Assembly: GCF_000224145.3 (NCBI RefSeq)
Contig: NC_020170.2
Coordinates: 1,793,589 to 1,857,588 of the forward strand
Origin: Ciona intestinalis
Taxonomy: Eukaryota > Chordata > Ascidiacea > Phlebobranchia > Cionidae
Direction of reading: 5' to 3'
DNA: 64,000 bases
Below are positions 25,717 to 40,000 of the stretch, one piece after another. The notes beneath the pieces were generated by a model. That model searched no databases. It saw nothing but the letters and a program-made list of their open reading frames with translations, and had not been told where the DNA came from. Positions within the stretch are counted from its first letter, which is position 1; each line of letters begins with the position of its first letter. Position numbers and translations under genes: made by a program.

Positions 25717-26100
25717 ATGCAAATGCTTCTCTCTTCTAGCCGGCATTTTCAAAACAAAATAAACTCGAATCCCAGACTGCCAATCAACAGCAGCCTACTA
25801 TTATGACATCACCTACTGCTTTGTGGCAGCGCTTAACCGCGACGCCATGTTATCAGCTGGCTGAAATCAAACTCATAGGCATTTGAAAGCAATAAGTTTT
25901 CGGGAAGGTCGCAACTGCTTTTGCAGTTGCCTTGCAAAAGTCTCGGGCCTTATAAATTCAAGGTATGGCGCTCACAGCGAACTTGTTTAAAGTGAATTCA
26001 AGGTCGAAGTTGTAGTTTTGCTGTGACGGGAAAAAGGCGCAGTGTGTATTGAAGCGTCAAGTTGTGGGCTGGCGGCAGAGTTGGTTACTGATAGGCAGAT
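25717..26100 (+). promoter_or_regulatory. Candidate internal NFI promoter and non-coding first exon
   Basis: An octamer ATGCAAAT (25717), a TATA box TATAAAT in CCTTATAAATTC (25951) and an initiator-like TCACAG about 25 bases downstream precede a GC-richer stretch that ends in a donor CAGAT|GTGAGT at 26100/26101. It could start transcripts that splice to the acceptor TTTTGTAG at 29970 and so produce the long NFI isoform. Inference from motif order only. Confidence 0.35.
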
Positions 26101-26101
26101 G

Positions 26102-29100
26102 TGAGTGATTATTTGCTCATCAAATCTTGAACGTATTTTCTAAACAGCTCAATTTCTAGCAATATGTTAAAGTATTTAACATTTTTGAACGAATGTATTA
26201 AGTTCGAGTTTTTTCATCTAGCGTTTTTTTAAAAACTTATTGATAAGTTCCCTGTTTGTAGTAACTCGTAATTTCGATGAAGTTACACGTAGTAGTATTA
26301 TTTTTACCACATCTAAAAGATAAAGCAAATAAAATCAAAGTTTATAACAGAAGTTACTTAAGTGTTAAGCATTGAGTGTGATTAACTAGGCAATTAAATT
26401 AGGCGGTTGTAACGCATTTAAGTATCGTTAGGGCAGGAACAAATTGTATTTATTAAACAGCGATTGCTGCAGCCTAGTCAGCAAACAAGAGTCATTATTC
26501 ATTGCAACGTCATTCCGCATCGTTTGTTTCGTCATACTGTCTGTTCTTTTGCAGTTGAAATCGGCGGCCATTTTGTTGAGTCAGAATATTCTTTGTTTCC
26601 TGTTCAAGTACTTTGTTTGTGTACAATTCGACTTTCAATTGTTGTTTATATTATGACCAAACAGACATTATTTGTATTGTACGCTGCTATTAAAGCAAAA
26701 TAAAAAGTTTGCAAGGTTTAAATGGCCAGGAGGGAGAATTGAATTTGATTAAATTAACTGTCGCCAACCAGACCGCAATTTTCATTAACTTTCTGTTTTG
26801 TTTTATCAAAAGAACTCAACTGACAATGTTAAGGTGTGTAAGAAGTCTTTTGCTTTTTCTTTTTAGCGGTCACCCGTGCTTAAGACGTGACCCGTTCTTA
26901 CAAGCTTGAAGTTTGTTAGTTTAGTGGCGGCTTAAATATAGCCGCCTAATTTGTCGCTTACACGCCGAGATGGAGCGATAGTTTTAGCATGTCTTGTAAT
27001 TTTGATTGTCCGTGGAAAGAATTTTAAAAGCCAACAGGTATATGAGGCCGGCACCTCATGTAGCGGTCAGCGACTTTGTTGTTATAGTAGCGGGGAACAC
27101 GCCAAGGCCACTTCAGAAGTTGGTAACATGTATGTAGGTCGGCAACTAACCTGTATTTTTAACACTCAGTGTTAGTGATTGTTATATATACGTGGCAGAC
27201 AGACGAGATTAGGTACATTTTTCAGTCGCTGTATTAGACCAGCACAAAATGAGATTTTTTTTCGCGTAGGCGGGCACGAACTCAAAAGCGCTAAAAAAAA
27301 TTAAATTAGAATTTGCAAAAATAGAATTGAGTTGTAACTCATTGAAGCGTATTGCCAAAATAAAAAAAGCAAATTGCTAAAGCGAGGACGAGGCATACGC
27401 ACTTGAAAGGAGAAGCGTACTTTCATGCATGATTGCGTTCATTAAATTAGAAGATTGGTAATAATTGGGAACTTTAGGTACAGGTAAAATTACAGCAAGC
27501 CTAGATAAAACATAGTTTTAATTTCAGCTGTTTCTGAAATTAAAAAAAAAAAAAAAACGGTTTGTACTATATTTTATATACTAGGGTGGGGCAAGATGGG
27601 ACACCTTTTCATTCTATTTTTTGTCCCCTTTGATAGTAAACAAAGAACATTAAAATAATTCCAAAACTTTTTTCTCACGGCTCACATAGACCGTTGTTAG
27701 TTGTTTTAAAGCACGATCAGGATATTTGGTTATTTTGTACTAAAGGTGTCCCATAGACCAATCTTCCCCCACAGGGAGTTTTTTTATAATAAAGTAATTC
27801 CCTCTTTTTTTATAAACCACAGTATTACATAATATCATCATCATCATGCAGAGCTTTTAACATGAACTTATTTTATTATAAAGTCCAAGTAATATCAAAC
27901 TATAAGCCCCGAACTTAACTTTTTACATAAATCGTTTTCTAAGGTTAATTTTATTTAGAAAAGATCCAGTTACAATGCCATCATCTTTTTGTTTAATTCA
28001 GCAGTAAAATGCGTTTGAAATGCATTTTGTTTGCCATACGTTGATATATATTACGCCCGTTAGCATTTTGCACGTTACCGGTTGAAAAACGTTTTGCACG
28101 CACCTATTTTTTAGGATACCGGAGACAACCAGCGCTCTGGGTCAATACGCTTAAAATGTTATAGATACTTCCCCACAAGGTGCAAGGCCATGTCGCACGA
28201 ACTTGAATAGAATTTAGTTCCATTGGATTTTTTGATTACTTTAAGTCGCAACTTACAGCAAAGCAGTTTTTTAGACAACAGCGCAGTAGAATAGGGGTAT
28301 TCTGTAAGGGTTTTGTCCTTTCTAGATAAATGGCGCTGGAATATTTTTGCCTCGAAAGGGCTTTGAATGACGTTGAAGGTCCACTATCGGTCGGTCAATG
28401 CTAATACGGGCTGTAATTGTCACGGGTTTAAGCCAACGATCGACTTTGCGCTTATGAAATGATCAAAATGCCCACCGAGCAAGTTTCCTCACTTACGCTG
28501 TCATAAGGAGCCGTTCGCTGGTAGGTATTACGTCATTTTACTATGACGTCATCGCTTGTTCTTTAAGTTTTATTTCATGGCCGCAAAAAAAACGAAGACC
28601 ACCGGTTGATCCATCACACGCAATTTGAACTGGCCTAACCTACGTCATATATGTTCTATGTTACATCGGGTGACGTTTTTATGAAGGCACTATCGATTCG
28701 AATCCATTAAAGTAGAGTGTGTTATTATGTTCTCATAAAGAAATCCTTGTTGTGTCATAAATGATTATGAAATACGGCCCCGTCCAGAATATGACACCAA
28801 AGATCGAAGTTATGAAGAGGAATGGCGCCTAATTGATTTGCCTGCTGCTCTCTTAGACCAACGAGGTTGCCGTACCTGTAACGCTGTACATGTATTTCTA
28901 CCCATGAGCACTGGAGCTGCCAGTCGCGGGCGTTTACCGCCGACAAAATATAGGGGGGCGTGCATTAAACGGTAGACGTGTCACTGCTGATTGAAAATGG
29001 ATCAGCAAAAATAAGCCTTATACTGAGAATGTGGCGCCGCGCTCGCTGCTGTGTTAATGTGCTGCTCCATTTAGACTCCCTGCGGGACTGAGCAAAGTCG

Positions 29101-29969
29101 GCTTTCCATTTCAACTTAGTACTTGCTGCTATTACATCGGAAACATGAAAAAAAATGAAGTTAGTATAAGTCTATATAGGGTGCGTATTGCCAGGGGCTT
29201 GGTTCACGAAGTAATTATCTTTCAAACGCAGGCAAAGAGTTAGCGCGGTCGAGGTATACAGGTAATATAATTTCAATGGTATAGCAATGCGTAATTAAAG
29301 GTTTTGATTACTATTGCGGCGAATTGACGGATAGCATGTTTCACAAGCATGATTGCTGTGTTTTAATAATGTCTTGATTCTCACGATGCGTATTGGTTTC
29401 TTTAAAGTGATGCCACGTGTTTCACACCACGCCGTTCTCTCATCCACGAGCAAAGGCTCAAAGTGAGTGATCCAATTTCACAGCGTTGGCTGCGGTTGTT
29501 ATTGCGTGGTGAGAATGCGTGTTTCGTTGCTATATATCTCCACCGAAATAGAGACTTCGACTAAATTGTTGAATTTATAAAATATTAATCGACGTCGCGG
29601 TGCAAGCGACTAATGAGCTGTTAATCTATTTGAACGTGGTGTGGCTGGACAGAAATAAAATCCGACCGGATTCGGGCCGCCTGCCAAGTCTGTTTTGGTC
29701 GTCTACCAGTGATGTACCAGTTATAAATGCAAGATATAATGTCACGTCGTGATCTGATAAACTACATGTTTTGACTAGAAGCGTTGACGAGCGGACGTGG
29801 ATAAACACGTTGTACTTTAAGTAATTTGATAATTGGCCGAAATTAATGTTTCCTACGCTAATGTTTCCTTTATGTGTTATGAAGTATAGGATATCAGGAA
29901 TGTTGAAAGGGGTATAACGTTTTTTGGTCAATTAGCGGCATCTCGTTATACTCAAGTTTCTGTTTTGTA
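26102..29969 (+). other. NFI intron 1, distal half
   Basis: No exon supported. Holds a poly(A) run at 27541-27556, a MITE at 27579-27775 and TGACGTCA at 28544-28551. Open frames here are short and not protein-like. Confidence 0.4.
27579..27775. mobile_element. TAGGGTGGGG-end MITE in NFI intron 1
   Basis: Starts ACTAGGGTGGGGCAAGATGGG and ends GGTGTCCCATAGACCAATC followed by TTCCCCCACAGGGA. The right end has a short insertion. Confidence 0.75.
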
Positions 29970-30074
29970 GATGCAAACCTTGCCATTGCGTAGACATTAA
30001 TCACTGATAGGCTATTTCGTAATACTTGTTTGTTTGGTGGAAAAAGAGCGGTCTACCCATGTTACGTGAGGGGA

Positions 30075-31049
30075 ATGAGCGCTGTGCTTGAATCTGCAAC
30101 GCTGACCGTGACGCCAAACCATTCTGTGACGTCGCAATACTATAACGACGTTCAGCAGAGTGACGTTGGTCAGGTGTTTGGTGAGATCCCATTGGCAGGC
30201 CCAGTAAGCATTATCGGTCGTCGCCACTCGCTGGCAAGCATCGCTTCCAAAACATTTAACCGGAACGTTAAGCCTAAAGTTCCCGATAGCGGGTTCGAAG
30301 CTCGGTTCGACCCGCGAAACACGGAGGGCTTCCCAGATCGACACCACTTCGAGCAGCAAGTACCACACGAGCCTGTCCGGCGAAGTTACAGCGCGGGAAC
30401 GGCTGGAATCGACGCCATTTTCCCTCAGGCCGATATCCAGCATCGTTCGTGGAGGGAGGACGCTTATAGAAGTCGCGGGCATTGCGCTTCCGTCGACGAA
30501 TCCGCGCTTTCCGCAAACGAATTGCGGAATCGTTTTCTGCACGACCAACCACACAGAGTAAGATCCGACTGTGCGGTGGACGAAGAGGCATTTCAACAAC
30601 AAGGATCGGTGTTTTTTCCTCAACCACGACATTCCCAATTGCTTCAAAACATCGTTGGAAACCTGACCGCGTCCGCGCATTTTACTTCGGTCAATTCGCC
30701 ACCGGTTGCTTCGCCAGATAACTTCAACGTGGCGGTGGCGGCAGCAGCGGCGGCGCAGCGGTATCCGCAGTTCCTACCGAGCTCGGCGTTCGTCCATAGT
30801 ACAACACAGGGCCACCAGTTCGTGGAGGATCAAGCAGGTTACGCGAACGCGCAAAACAATCCCGGCACCCTGACGCCGAGATTTGAGTTCGGTAAGCCCG
30901 CCGAGGGTTTCCCAGGCTCGTCTCACGTTTCAGCATTTCCTTACGGCAGACATCGGCATCAAAGCGCCAGCGTCGCCCCGGGCATTTGCCCATCTACAGC
31001 GGCCATGTTGGCCTATGATACGCCACCTTACTCGTTTTGTTCCATCCAG
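30075..31049 (+). CDS. NFI: NFI long N-terminal coding exon (325 aa), contiguous with the DNA-binding exon
   Basis: From ATG 30075 the frame is open without interruption into the NFI DNA-binding domain. The 325 residues are rich in S, P, Q, H and R and look disordered; they include RRHSLAS (49-55), RRSYSAG (102-108), an alanine run (222-227) and RHRHQSAS. The last residues PYSFCSIQ resemble the end of vertebrate NFI exon 1 (YSPxCLTQ), followed by DEFHPF. Base composition is much more GC-rich than the intron to the left. An acceptor TTTTGTAG at 29970 with a 10-codon upstream ORF at 29971 may define the exon's 5' end. The acceptor used by the distal exon lies inside this frame at 31049. No such extension exists in vertebrate NFI proteins that I know. 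Confidence 0.75.
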
Positions 31050-34000
31050 GACGAATTTCACCCCTTCATTGAAGCACTGATGCCACACGTAAAGAGCTTC
31101 GCATACACATGGTTCAACCTACAAGCGCGAAAACGAAAATATTTCAAAAAACACGAAAAGCGGATGAGTCCCTCGGAGGAGCAGGCCGTCAAAGAGGAAC
31201 TCCTCCGAGAAAAACCGGAGGTGAAACAAAAATGGGCCTCTCGTCTTCTCGCAAAGCTGAGGAAAGACATTCGACCAGAATACAGGGAAGATTTCGTTTT
31301 AACCATCACTGGCAAGAAGTCGGTTTGTTGCATTTTATCCAATCCTGACCAGAAAGGAAAAATCCGTAGAATTGATTGTCTTCGACAAGCCGATAAGGTT
31401 TGTGGTCCTAAAATTATTTTAATATTTTTTTTATAATTATTAAAACTTATACGTATATGTACACGAGTCAAAAAAAAGATTTACCCAAAAAAGAATAAAT
31501 TTGTTTAAGCAATATTTTTTCATTTGGTGCCACAATTTTCATGAACCTCGTAATCGGGTTTTCTTGCCGGATTAATTTTTAATCCGTAATTATTTAATGA
31601 TCGCCAAATCGCATTTTAATACTTACGTAAAAATAACCAAGTTTGCGGTAATGTATTTACAAAGAACTTGAAATCGCTTTAAACATGTCGCCAGGTCCAT
31701 TCTGCGAAGGCCAAAATTACGTCACAATAGGGTCTTTGTCTTACTGGGCGCGCTTACAGTAAATATTGTAAATTTACGGCAAGCGTTTGTTTTTAATTCC
31801 AGAATTCGCTTATTTGCTTGCATAACAACACACGCGACTGGTTAACTCAACATTGACTGCTGAGGAATTTATGCGAAATATCAAGAATTAGGTTCTAGGC
31901 TAAAGTTAAGCTGGATTAGCGGTCCGAACCGCACGTATAATTTATTTACAGTTTACACGAATTAAAGCAACCTTGAGTTAATAAAAAAAAGTAAAGTTCG
32001 ACTTACATACCGTGTGTGTATATATAAGTACACAAACCTAATAAAAAAAAAACAAATATAGCCACAGATTAATTTACAACTGATCTAATTTCGGGATAAA
32101 ATATTTTAAAAGCTAAAAAATCAACTTCCCCTGAAATAGGTAGCCTGTCAATCAAAACACCATCAGCCAATGGCGGATCGCCAAATTTTCGAGAGCAGTC
32201 GCTCGTGTTTCGTGTCTGTATAACTTCCCGCGGACTATTGTTCTGTAACAATTAGACCCGGATGCGATTGACCGCTGCAGGGTATAATGCATCTCTGTGA
32301 CGTCATACAGCAACGCGATAAAACGCCAGGATGGATCTCAGTTTACACCGAGTTTGGAAACATCGATCTCGGAATAAAATCGATTCATTTCCATAGGAAT
32401 TATGAAAAATTAATCCAATCAAACGACGAACTGCTTCCATAGTGTTATGTACACTTTCCTTTCCAGCTTAGACCACATTCATCCACGTCAAATCGCTTAA
32501 ACGATATTCCGCAAAATATATTTAAATATTATTCCGAGCGGTTCTTAAACTGCTTAAGGTCACAGCACATTGCACCTTTCAATTCCTATTTTATAATTTA
32601 CTTAACATTTACAAAATATTTACTAAAATTATAATATTTTAGCAGGAAAAATACACATATATATATATATTCTGAAAAAGAAGTATTATAAAAAAAATGA
32701 ATTTAAAATTATTTATTTAAAAAAAGTCTAATGTTAATTACCCCCAGACAATTAGTTTACAATGCTACATTGCATAAAAAAAAATACAAATTGACATGCA
32801 GTTTAATAATCGTTTACAATTATTATCATCCAGGTTTGGAGACTTGACTTGGTGATGATTATCCTGTTTCGGGGACTTCCCCTCGAGTCGACTGACGGAG
32901 AACGCTTGTGCAAGTCACATGCTTGCGGACAGAATGCTGGCCTTTGTGTGCAACCTTATCATATTAGTGTTACTGTAAAGGAGCTGGACCTGTACCTTGC
33001 TAATTACGTCAAAGACGAAGGTATGAAAATTATATGTTTAGTGCAATTGTGGAAAAATTGAAATACTGTAACTTGTATCCGTTACTGTTTATACATCAGT
33101 AGGGTGGGGGAAGATAGGACACCGTAAGCGCACAGTATCCTAATATCCCGATAGTGTTTTAAATTAACAACGGTCTACAGGAGTCGTGAGGATACGGTTT
33201 TACAATTCTTTGAATGTTCTTATACTAACAAATGGGACAAAAAAATTAGAATGAAAAAGTGTCCCGTCTCTCCCCACCCTACTATATCTAAGTTCAAGTT
33301 TCGATTTTGTTGTGAGTTTGACGTTATGAGCCCGCGACAAAAGTTAAATAAAAATATTTAATTTGACCGTTGTGTTTTAGGGGCAAATGACGACAAAGAA
33401 GACTCGTTAAGAGAAGATATTTGTAAAGGTGAGTTATGAAATATTACTGATGTATATTGTGGGGTAAGATGGGAAACCGTTGGCACCTAAATCCCATATT
33501 TCATAATCGTGTTATTGACAACTATTGACAACGCTATTTTAGGGTCGCGACGCTACGGTTGTACAATTAATCGTCCTATTTGATCCCACCATGATATTTT
33601 TAGGAATATGTGCGATCCATGTATACGCATATATATTCAACGCACGAAGAAAATAATCAACCGAATAAAAAATGGAATTTTATAAAAAATAAAATCCTAA
33701 ATTTCAAAATTAAAAATGGGATTTTATAAAAAATAAAATCCTAAATTTCAAAATTTTCCCTTGTAATTTTAGGTTGTTTGCTAAACTATAGTTTAAACTA
33801 CATAGAATGCTTATAATGCAACTAGATATATTTTATTTTAATATGAACAAAATACCCAATAAATGTAAAATCTATTTGTATATGTACAAGATTTTACATT
33901 TTTTTGCTTTTTAGAATGTTTTTTCTTTATAATGGATACAACAATGGCTTCGAAAATAGTGATATCTTTTTTCATTTATTCAACACATTTTAAAAAAGTG

Positions 34001-37000
34001 GTAACCTTCATAAGAAAAATAAAAACATTTCGAAAAAATTTGCGGCTGATACAAAGAGCTTACTTGGCCTTTAATCTTCTGACATTAAACAATTATAAAT
34101 ATTTGAAGACTTTAAATCTCTCCGGGGTTAACCGCATTATCGAACTGATGACAGAACAAAGCTCAATCAGATGGATATTGTTACGTAACAGGACCCATTG
34201 TTGCGCAGAAATTGATGCTACGTTAGTGATTGTTACGCCATAAACTTTGCACTTTCATACTTGGTTTATAAACTTGGTCTACTTTCGTTTCACATTATGT
34301 TGAGTCATGACAAAAATCGCGGAATGCGAAAAATTGAGGAAAATGTTTAGAACTAATATACATGTCTCATATATAGATTGTATTCCGTAACGGAATGTAT
34401 AATGGCTGTTAATACCTAGTTTTGTTCCATTATCTACTGAACGGTTCAGTTCTTGTAGCACTAAGCCGGCCTCTCCTATACGTGTTATAGCGTTCAGGAA
34501 GTTCAAGTAAACCACTAACCGCGTATTTAATGGAACTAGAACAACTTTTTGTCGCCATTCTTAAAGTATATTCCAGTTCAGAATAATGTAGTGTTTCGCA
34601 ACTGCTATTACAGTTCTCTTATGCCGAACAGATTTTTCCAACCCGTTCTTCATTTTGATTTAAATCGTTTTGATTCATTCGTGATTCAAGCTCTGGATTA
34701 AATGAAACTAAAATGGCGTCCGCTGTACCGAGTATATTTCACACTCGCCACGGGACAATTTAAGATAAATTAATTTTATAATTTGATTCATTATTATATT
34801 ATCAATTTAAACACCCAAGCAGTAGAACCTTAGTTAAATGATTATAACTATGGAAGCATTAAGTACGCCTACATTTCATGCTCTACTGAACACCGAGCCC
34901 CATTCAGACGAAGGGGTAAAGCTATTTGACCCCGGGTCAAGTTCGTTTCGCATATTTTGTATTGATCTCACACAATTCACATGCGAAGTTGAATTCTTTG
35001 TAAATTCGTTGAAACATGCTTCGAAAATATATAAAAAAAACGCGAAAATGGTAAGGTTTAAAAACAGATAAGAGGTTTTAAATTTTAAATTCAACGAAAA
35101 ATTACTTCAATGTTCGTTTAATAGTTTTTTAAACATTTTTACGCGCGTTAATCGCTTTAATTGGTATGAATATTCTCACGGTTTATACACAAACAGCGCA
35201 GTAAAAACCACAATGCGGATATTTTTCTACAAAATTTTACAGCGCACTGTGTTGTGACAGATGCTTGAAAGTTCTGCTGTATATTTAAACAGCTGTTGCT
35301 GTAAAAAAATGTTGTAATCCTTGCGGGAGTGATGTAAAAATTTTACGTTACAAAAATCTTGCTGAAAGACTGGCGGACCGCTGCTTTTATTCGATAACTG
35401 ATCTAAAATGCCGATAAAATTACTAAACCGTCTCGTCACCCTCATGTAACAACGTCATTCACATATTTAGCCGCGTCATCTGAGACCACTCAAGCGTCCT
35501 AAAGTTTGTGCCAGGTGTCCCCATAAAATGTCACGTGATTTTCGGAGACTGTTTTGCGTGCCTTGTGACGTAAGAATGTACACACAACAACAACTTTAAT
35601 TGAAGTTCCGGGACAACTGAGCGACGACTTTGAATTTCGTTTTATTTTAGGCAACATTTCTCGCGCAGCTGGGTGGGCAAGTTTAATTTTAAACATCGGT
35701 TTGTCTCGAAACCCAAAGGCCCGTCGCTCTTAGCTTTGATCTACACTATAACAAGGCCCTTGCCTTTTGGGGTAAATCATCGTGCGGAAATAGTAAACCT
35801 CCCAAACCCAAATCATCAAGCAAAGTGCTTTTAATTTGACGATTGAACTTGCCATGCGGGTTGTTGGTTTTCGGTTAAAAACACAAAACTTCAATCGCAA
35901 GTTAGAGTGAAATTTGCTTTTTACTTGCGTATCTAGAACCTAAAAACCTTGACCAAAAGAAAATATCAAGAACCTAAAAACTTTGATCAATAGAAATTAA
36001 AACGAACACTTCTTAACTGTTTTGTTGTGGCGCTTGCCCAATAAAACATCTTAAGTTTTAACAAAAAAAAGACAAAAAAATGCCCGAAAGACAAATTCCC
36101 GCGTTTAAAAATTCGAACTGAACAAGATTTTTGTGCAATCTTTGATAGTTTTCGATTTAATTTATATTTTCTTTTTTCACAGTTGTCGGAGCAACTCGAG
36201 CATTCAAAACAAGTGGTGTTTTCGGAGTCCATGAGATTTACCGAATCGCTAAAAGTGAGAAACTGTTTGGTATATAGATTCTTTATTCGACAATACGGGG
36301 ATTCATAGTTTTTTTTTTATTAGGAAAAACGTTTATTGCTCGTGTTTTTTTAAGAAACTTTGTTTGTGAATTCGTTTATTTGTTTTACCTCCACCAAATG
36401 AACATATTTTATGGTATATTAACAATTTATATTTATACAGCCCCAATAATCAGCAGTGACATACATAATATTGGGATGGGAAACTCAATAGAAAGTTCCT
36501 CGTATTATTACGCAAGTCATCACCATGACAACCGTGTTCCTCCCCCCAGCCCCTTGGTGATACGTCAGCAACCCGGGTAAGTCCCTCAAACGATAATTTT
36601 TAGTGTACCAAAATCTGATTTTCTTAAATTAATTTTTTTAAATTTTATACAAAAATTACGACCAAGGCAGCGCAGGCATATACCGCTTTGTTCTAGCTTT
36701 AAATAGGTCGTAAAACTATGGAACAGTATGGTGTGGTATTTTTAATAAGCGATGGAATTTTTTAGGAGTTAATTTAATATGGGAGCATAATATGCGTGTG
36801 TTATTCTACCATAATTGTGCTGTTTATACAAGTGCGTTAAACTTACGAACTATAAGTACGTTGGTTTTAGAAAATATTTAATTAACTTTTGCGGTAACAG
36901 CGATGCATAAATACATGAAACGCTGTTTTTGTTTGAAAAACTTTTCTTAGACAAATTGCCCCTAAATAACCGAAGTGTTGAATTGTAATGTTTCAAACTA

Positions 37001-40000
37001 TATTTAAAAGTGAGCATTGCTTCTATTAATATCTGCACCAATACACCTGAATGGGAACGGAAACTATTGACACACATATTTGGTAAAAGAAACGAACGTT
37101 TCAACTTACATACTTGCTAGACGCGTAATAGCTGATTACAGACGCACTTTTTCACAAAAAAGAATGCCTTTTTATAATCTAAAGTACTTTTAGTAGAGTA
37201 GGGCATGATATTGTTCTCACTCCTCCCATTTGGTTGCAAACAAAGAATATTTACAGAATTGTATAACCATAGGCCCACGATTCTAAAAGGGAATTGGTAA
37301 TTGTTAAAAACACGAATAAAAATATGGGTTTTTGGTGCTAACTATACCCCACCTTACCACACAGTACTATACAACATCATAATGTAGAACAGAGATAAAA
37401 AGCATTTTTAACCTGTCCACAGTATACCGAGTGTTCGAAATAAATTTACAGTATATTTTTGTTTCCAGGCATTCCCAAACAAAGAGGTTGAAATCATCCG
37501 GAAGTTCCATGTCAGCAGAGGAGGTTAATGGGATCGAGAGCGGAGGAGAGAACGATGCGGAGACGTTTTATAATCGTCCTCCGAGCTCACACCACTCCTG
37601 GCATGGTGAGATGTGTTTTTTGTAATATAGTAGGATGGGGAAGACGGGACACCTTTAGCAAATATACCATCTAAATATCCTGATCGTGTTTTAAACAGTT
37701 ACCAACGGTCTATATCGGATTCGTGAGAATACAGTTTTATAATTATTTGCATTTTTTGTTTACTACCAAAAGAGGCAAAAGAAATGAAAAGGTGTACCAT
37801 CTCCTCCCACACTATTATAAATACCCGTCGCCGTGGTACAATGGTTATATAGCCTGGTATCCTATTTCGTATTCCTGGTCCGTTGTTTGATGTTGCTACC
37901 ATTGCGTAGGCTATGTCTTTGGGCAAGGCGTTTATCGCGGTCACTGCTCCAACCCAACGGCCACTAACAGGTTGTTAAAATAAAAGTAATTAAAAAATCC
38001 TTTTTTTTGCATTCGATTCAGCATTATTCTTTTTAAGTTAAAAATGGACATGAAAACCCGACGGGCTCTCCTAAAATATAAAACCGTCTAAAGATATAAC
38101 TAACACACGTAAGTAGAAGGTCACTTTTTTCACGTTAAAAATATTAAGACCTGTATATTTAGAAGGCGATGAAAATATAAATTAAAGACTAAATTTTTCA
38201 TCAATATAAAATTACAACCACTCGCAAAAATTCGACCTTAATATTTTTCAGTAGTTTGAAAGTAAAGAGGACGCACGTATTATAAAGTTTACATAAAACA
38301 AACATTTGGTTCCGTTTACGCGGACTTATCCGTCTTTTGTTTCCATATTTATTGAATTTGACAATGTAAGCAAACGGACTGATCATACTTTGGGGTCACA
38401 TGTACTACCAAAGCCACAATCTTATTCACGCACTCAAAAGCAGAATGCATGTCAAAGAAAAAAGATTTCAGCAATACTGTAATGATCTAAAATGGTTTAA
38501 ATTCCTATACCTAACGCATTCACCGATTTTAGGAAGCCCTTTGCAGTCTCCAACTATTAAAACAACTCGAGCCCAGCCTGATTTAAATGGTGGCCATTCC
38601 TCTGTTACGTCACCGGGTGAGTCATTGTCTAAAATGCCATGGCACTTTATATTAAGTTAATTGTGCATACTACGTTAGCCGTCCAAATTTGCCTTTCAGT
38701 TAACTATTAACCCTAATTTTTTCTATATATACATTTAAAAAGCTCCTTTTACTTACGTAAAATAGAATAGGTTAATTACAACATTATTTATGTGGCTTTG
38801 TACAGTAGGGTGGGGAAAGATGTCCTTTTTTCTCGTCTTATTTGGTAATAAACAAGGAACATTCAAATAATTATAAACCGTGTCCTCGTGACTCCCGTGG
38901 GCCGTTGTTAATTGTTTAAAACACGATCAGGATGTTTTGATATTATGTCCTAAAAGTGTCCCATCTTTCCCCACAGTACTATATACAACAGTATGACTTT
39001 GCATTGAAACAAAATAACGGCATAATTTTTGCATTTAATAGGATCCGGTGGGAATGAAATGTTACCGCCAAGTACGCCTGGCTCAACCAGTGGACCAGTA
39101 TCTGCATTTCCGCGCTTGCAAGGTAAGAAAACTTGCTGTTTCCACTAATTTTAAGTAACATTAGTTACGTTTGCAGTTTAACGCTAACTGTACGAAATGA
39201 TTTTGATCATTTTTAAATTCACTATTTTTAAAATATTTATTTAGTTGTTCGTTTTAATATTGTGAAGAAATAGTAATTTGTTTTATTTAATACTGTATGT
39301 ATACAAATGTATATATATAGCATGTTCTAACGAGTAACATTTTGTTGTCAAGTCCCACTTTTTCGTTGTTTAGTTATATGGTCGTCGACTCGTCGTTATA
39401 GTAATCGAATGAATAAATCAAATTGTTTTATGTTACATATATAGGCTATAGTATGAGTTGGGTTCAACGCCATATAAACACATGAATTAATTGCCTTGTT
39501 TAAAACTGTCGCGTTCGATCGAAGTAAGCACGAAATGAAGTCACGCAACGTAAACTACATTTATCATGCAGGTTCTCATTCATCACCATGGCACCCAGTA
39601 CTTCAGCAAAGCCACCATTTTCCTTATGGGGCTACGCAGTCTTTTTATCACCCGCGGCAAGATTTAAAAGATTTTGCTCAGTTCGCTTGTCTATCTGCGG
39701 AAGCCGCCAAGCATACACCAAGTCAGGTAGGCTTATACAGTCTCTATTTTTTTTATCGTAGGTTGGACAAGATGGTCATTTGTATCGTACCCGTATTTGT
39801 ACCCCTACGGGTCTAAAAGCGTCGTTACCTGTTAAAACACGAATAGAAAATATGGGATATTATATGCTAACGGTATCTTCTTATCCTAAATGACTGTATT
39901 ATTTCGTATATGGTTTAACTAGTTATTTTGAAACATTTTTTTTAAATGGCCAAACAAAAACTACTGTGTGTTGTAAGCATTTGGTTTTTTAAGTCACTGA

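Noticed and set aside
30012-30680. 222-codon minus-strand frame
   Set aside because: It is the complement of the GC-richer long NFI N-terminal exon; the + strand frame continues into a known domain while this one does not.
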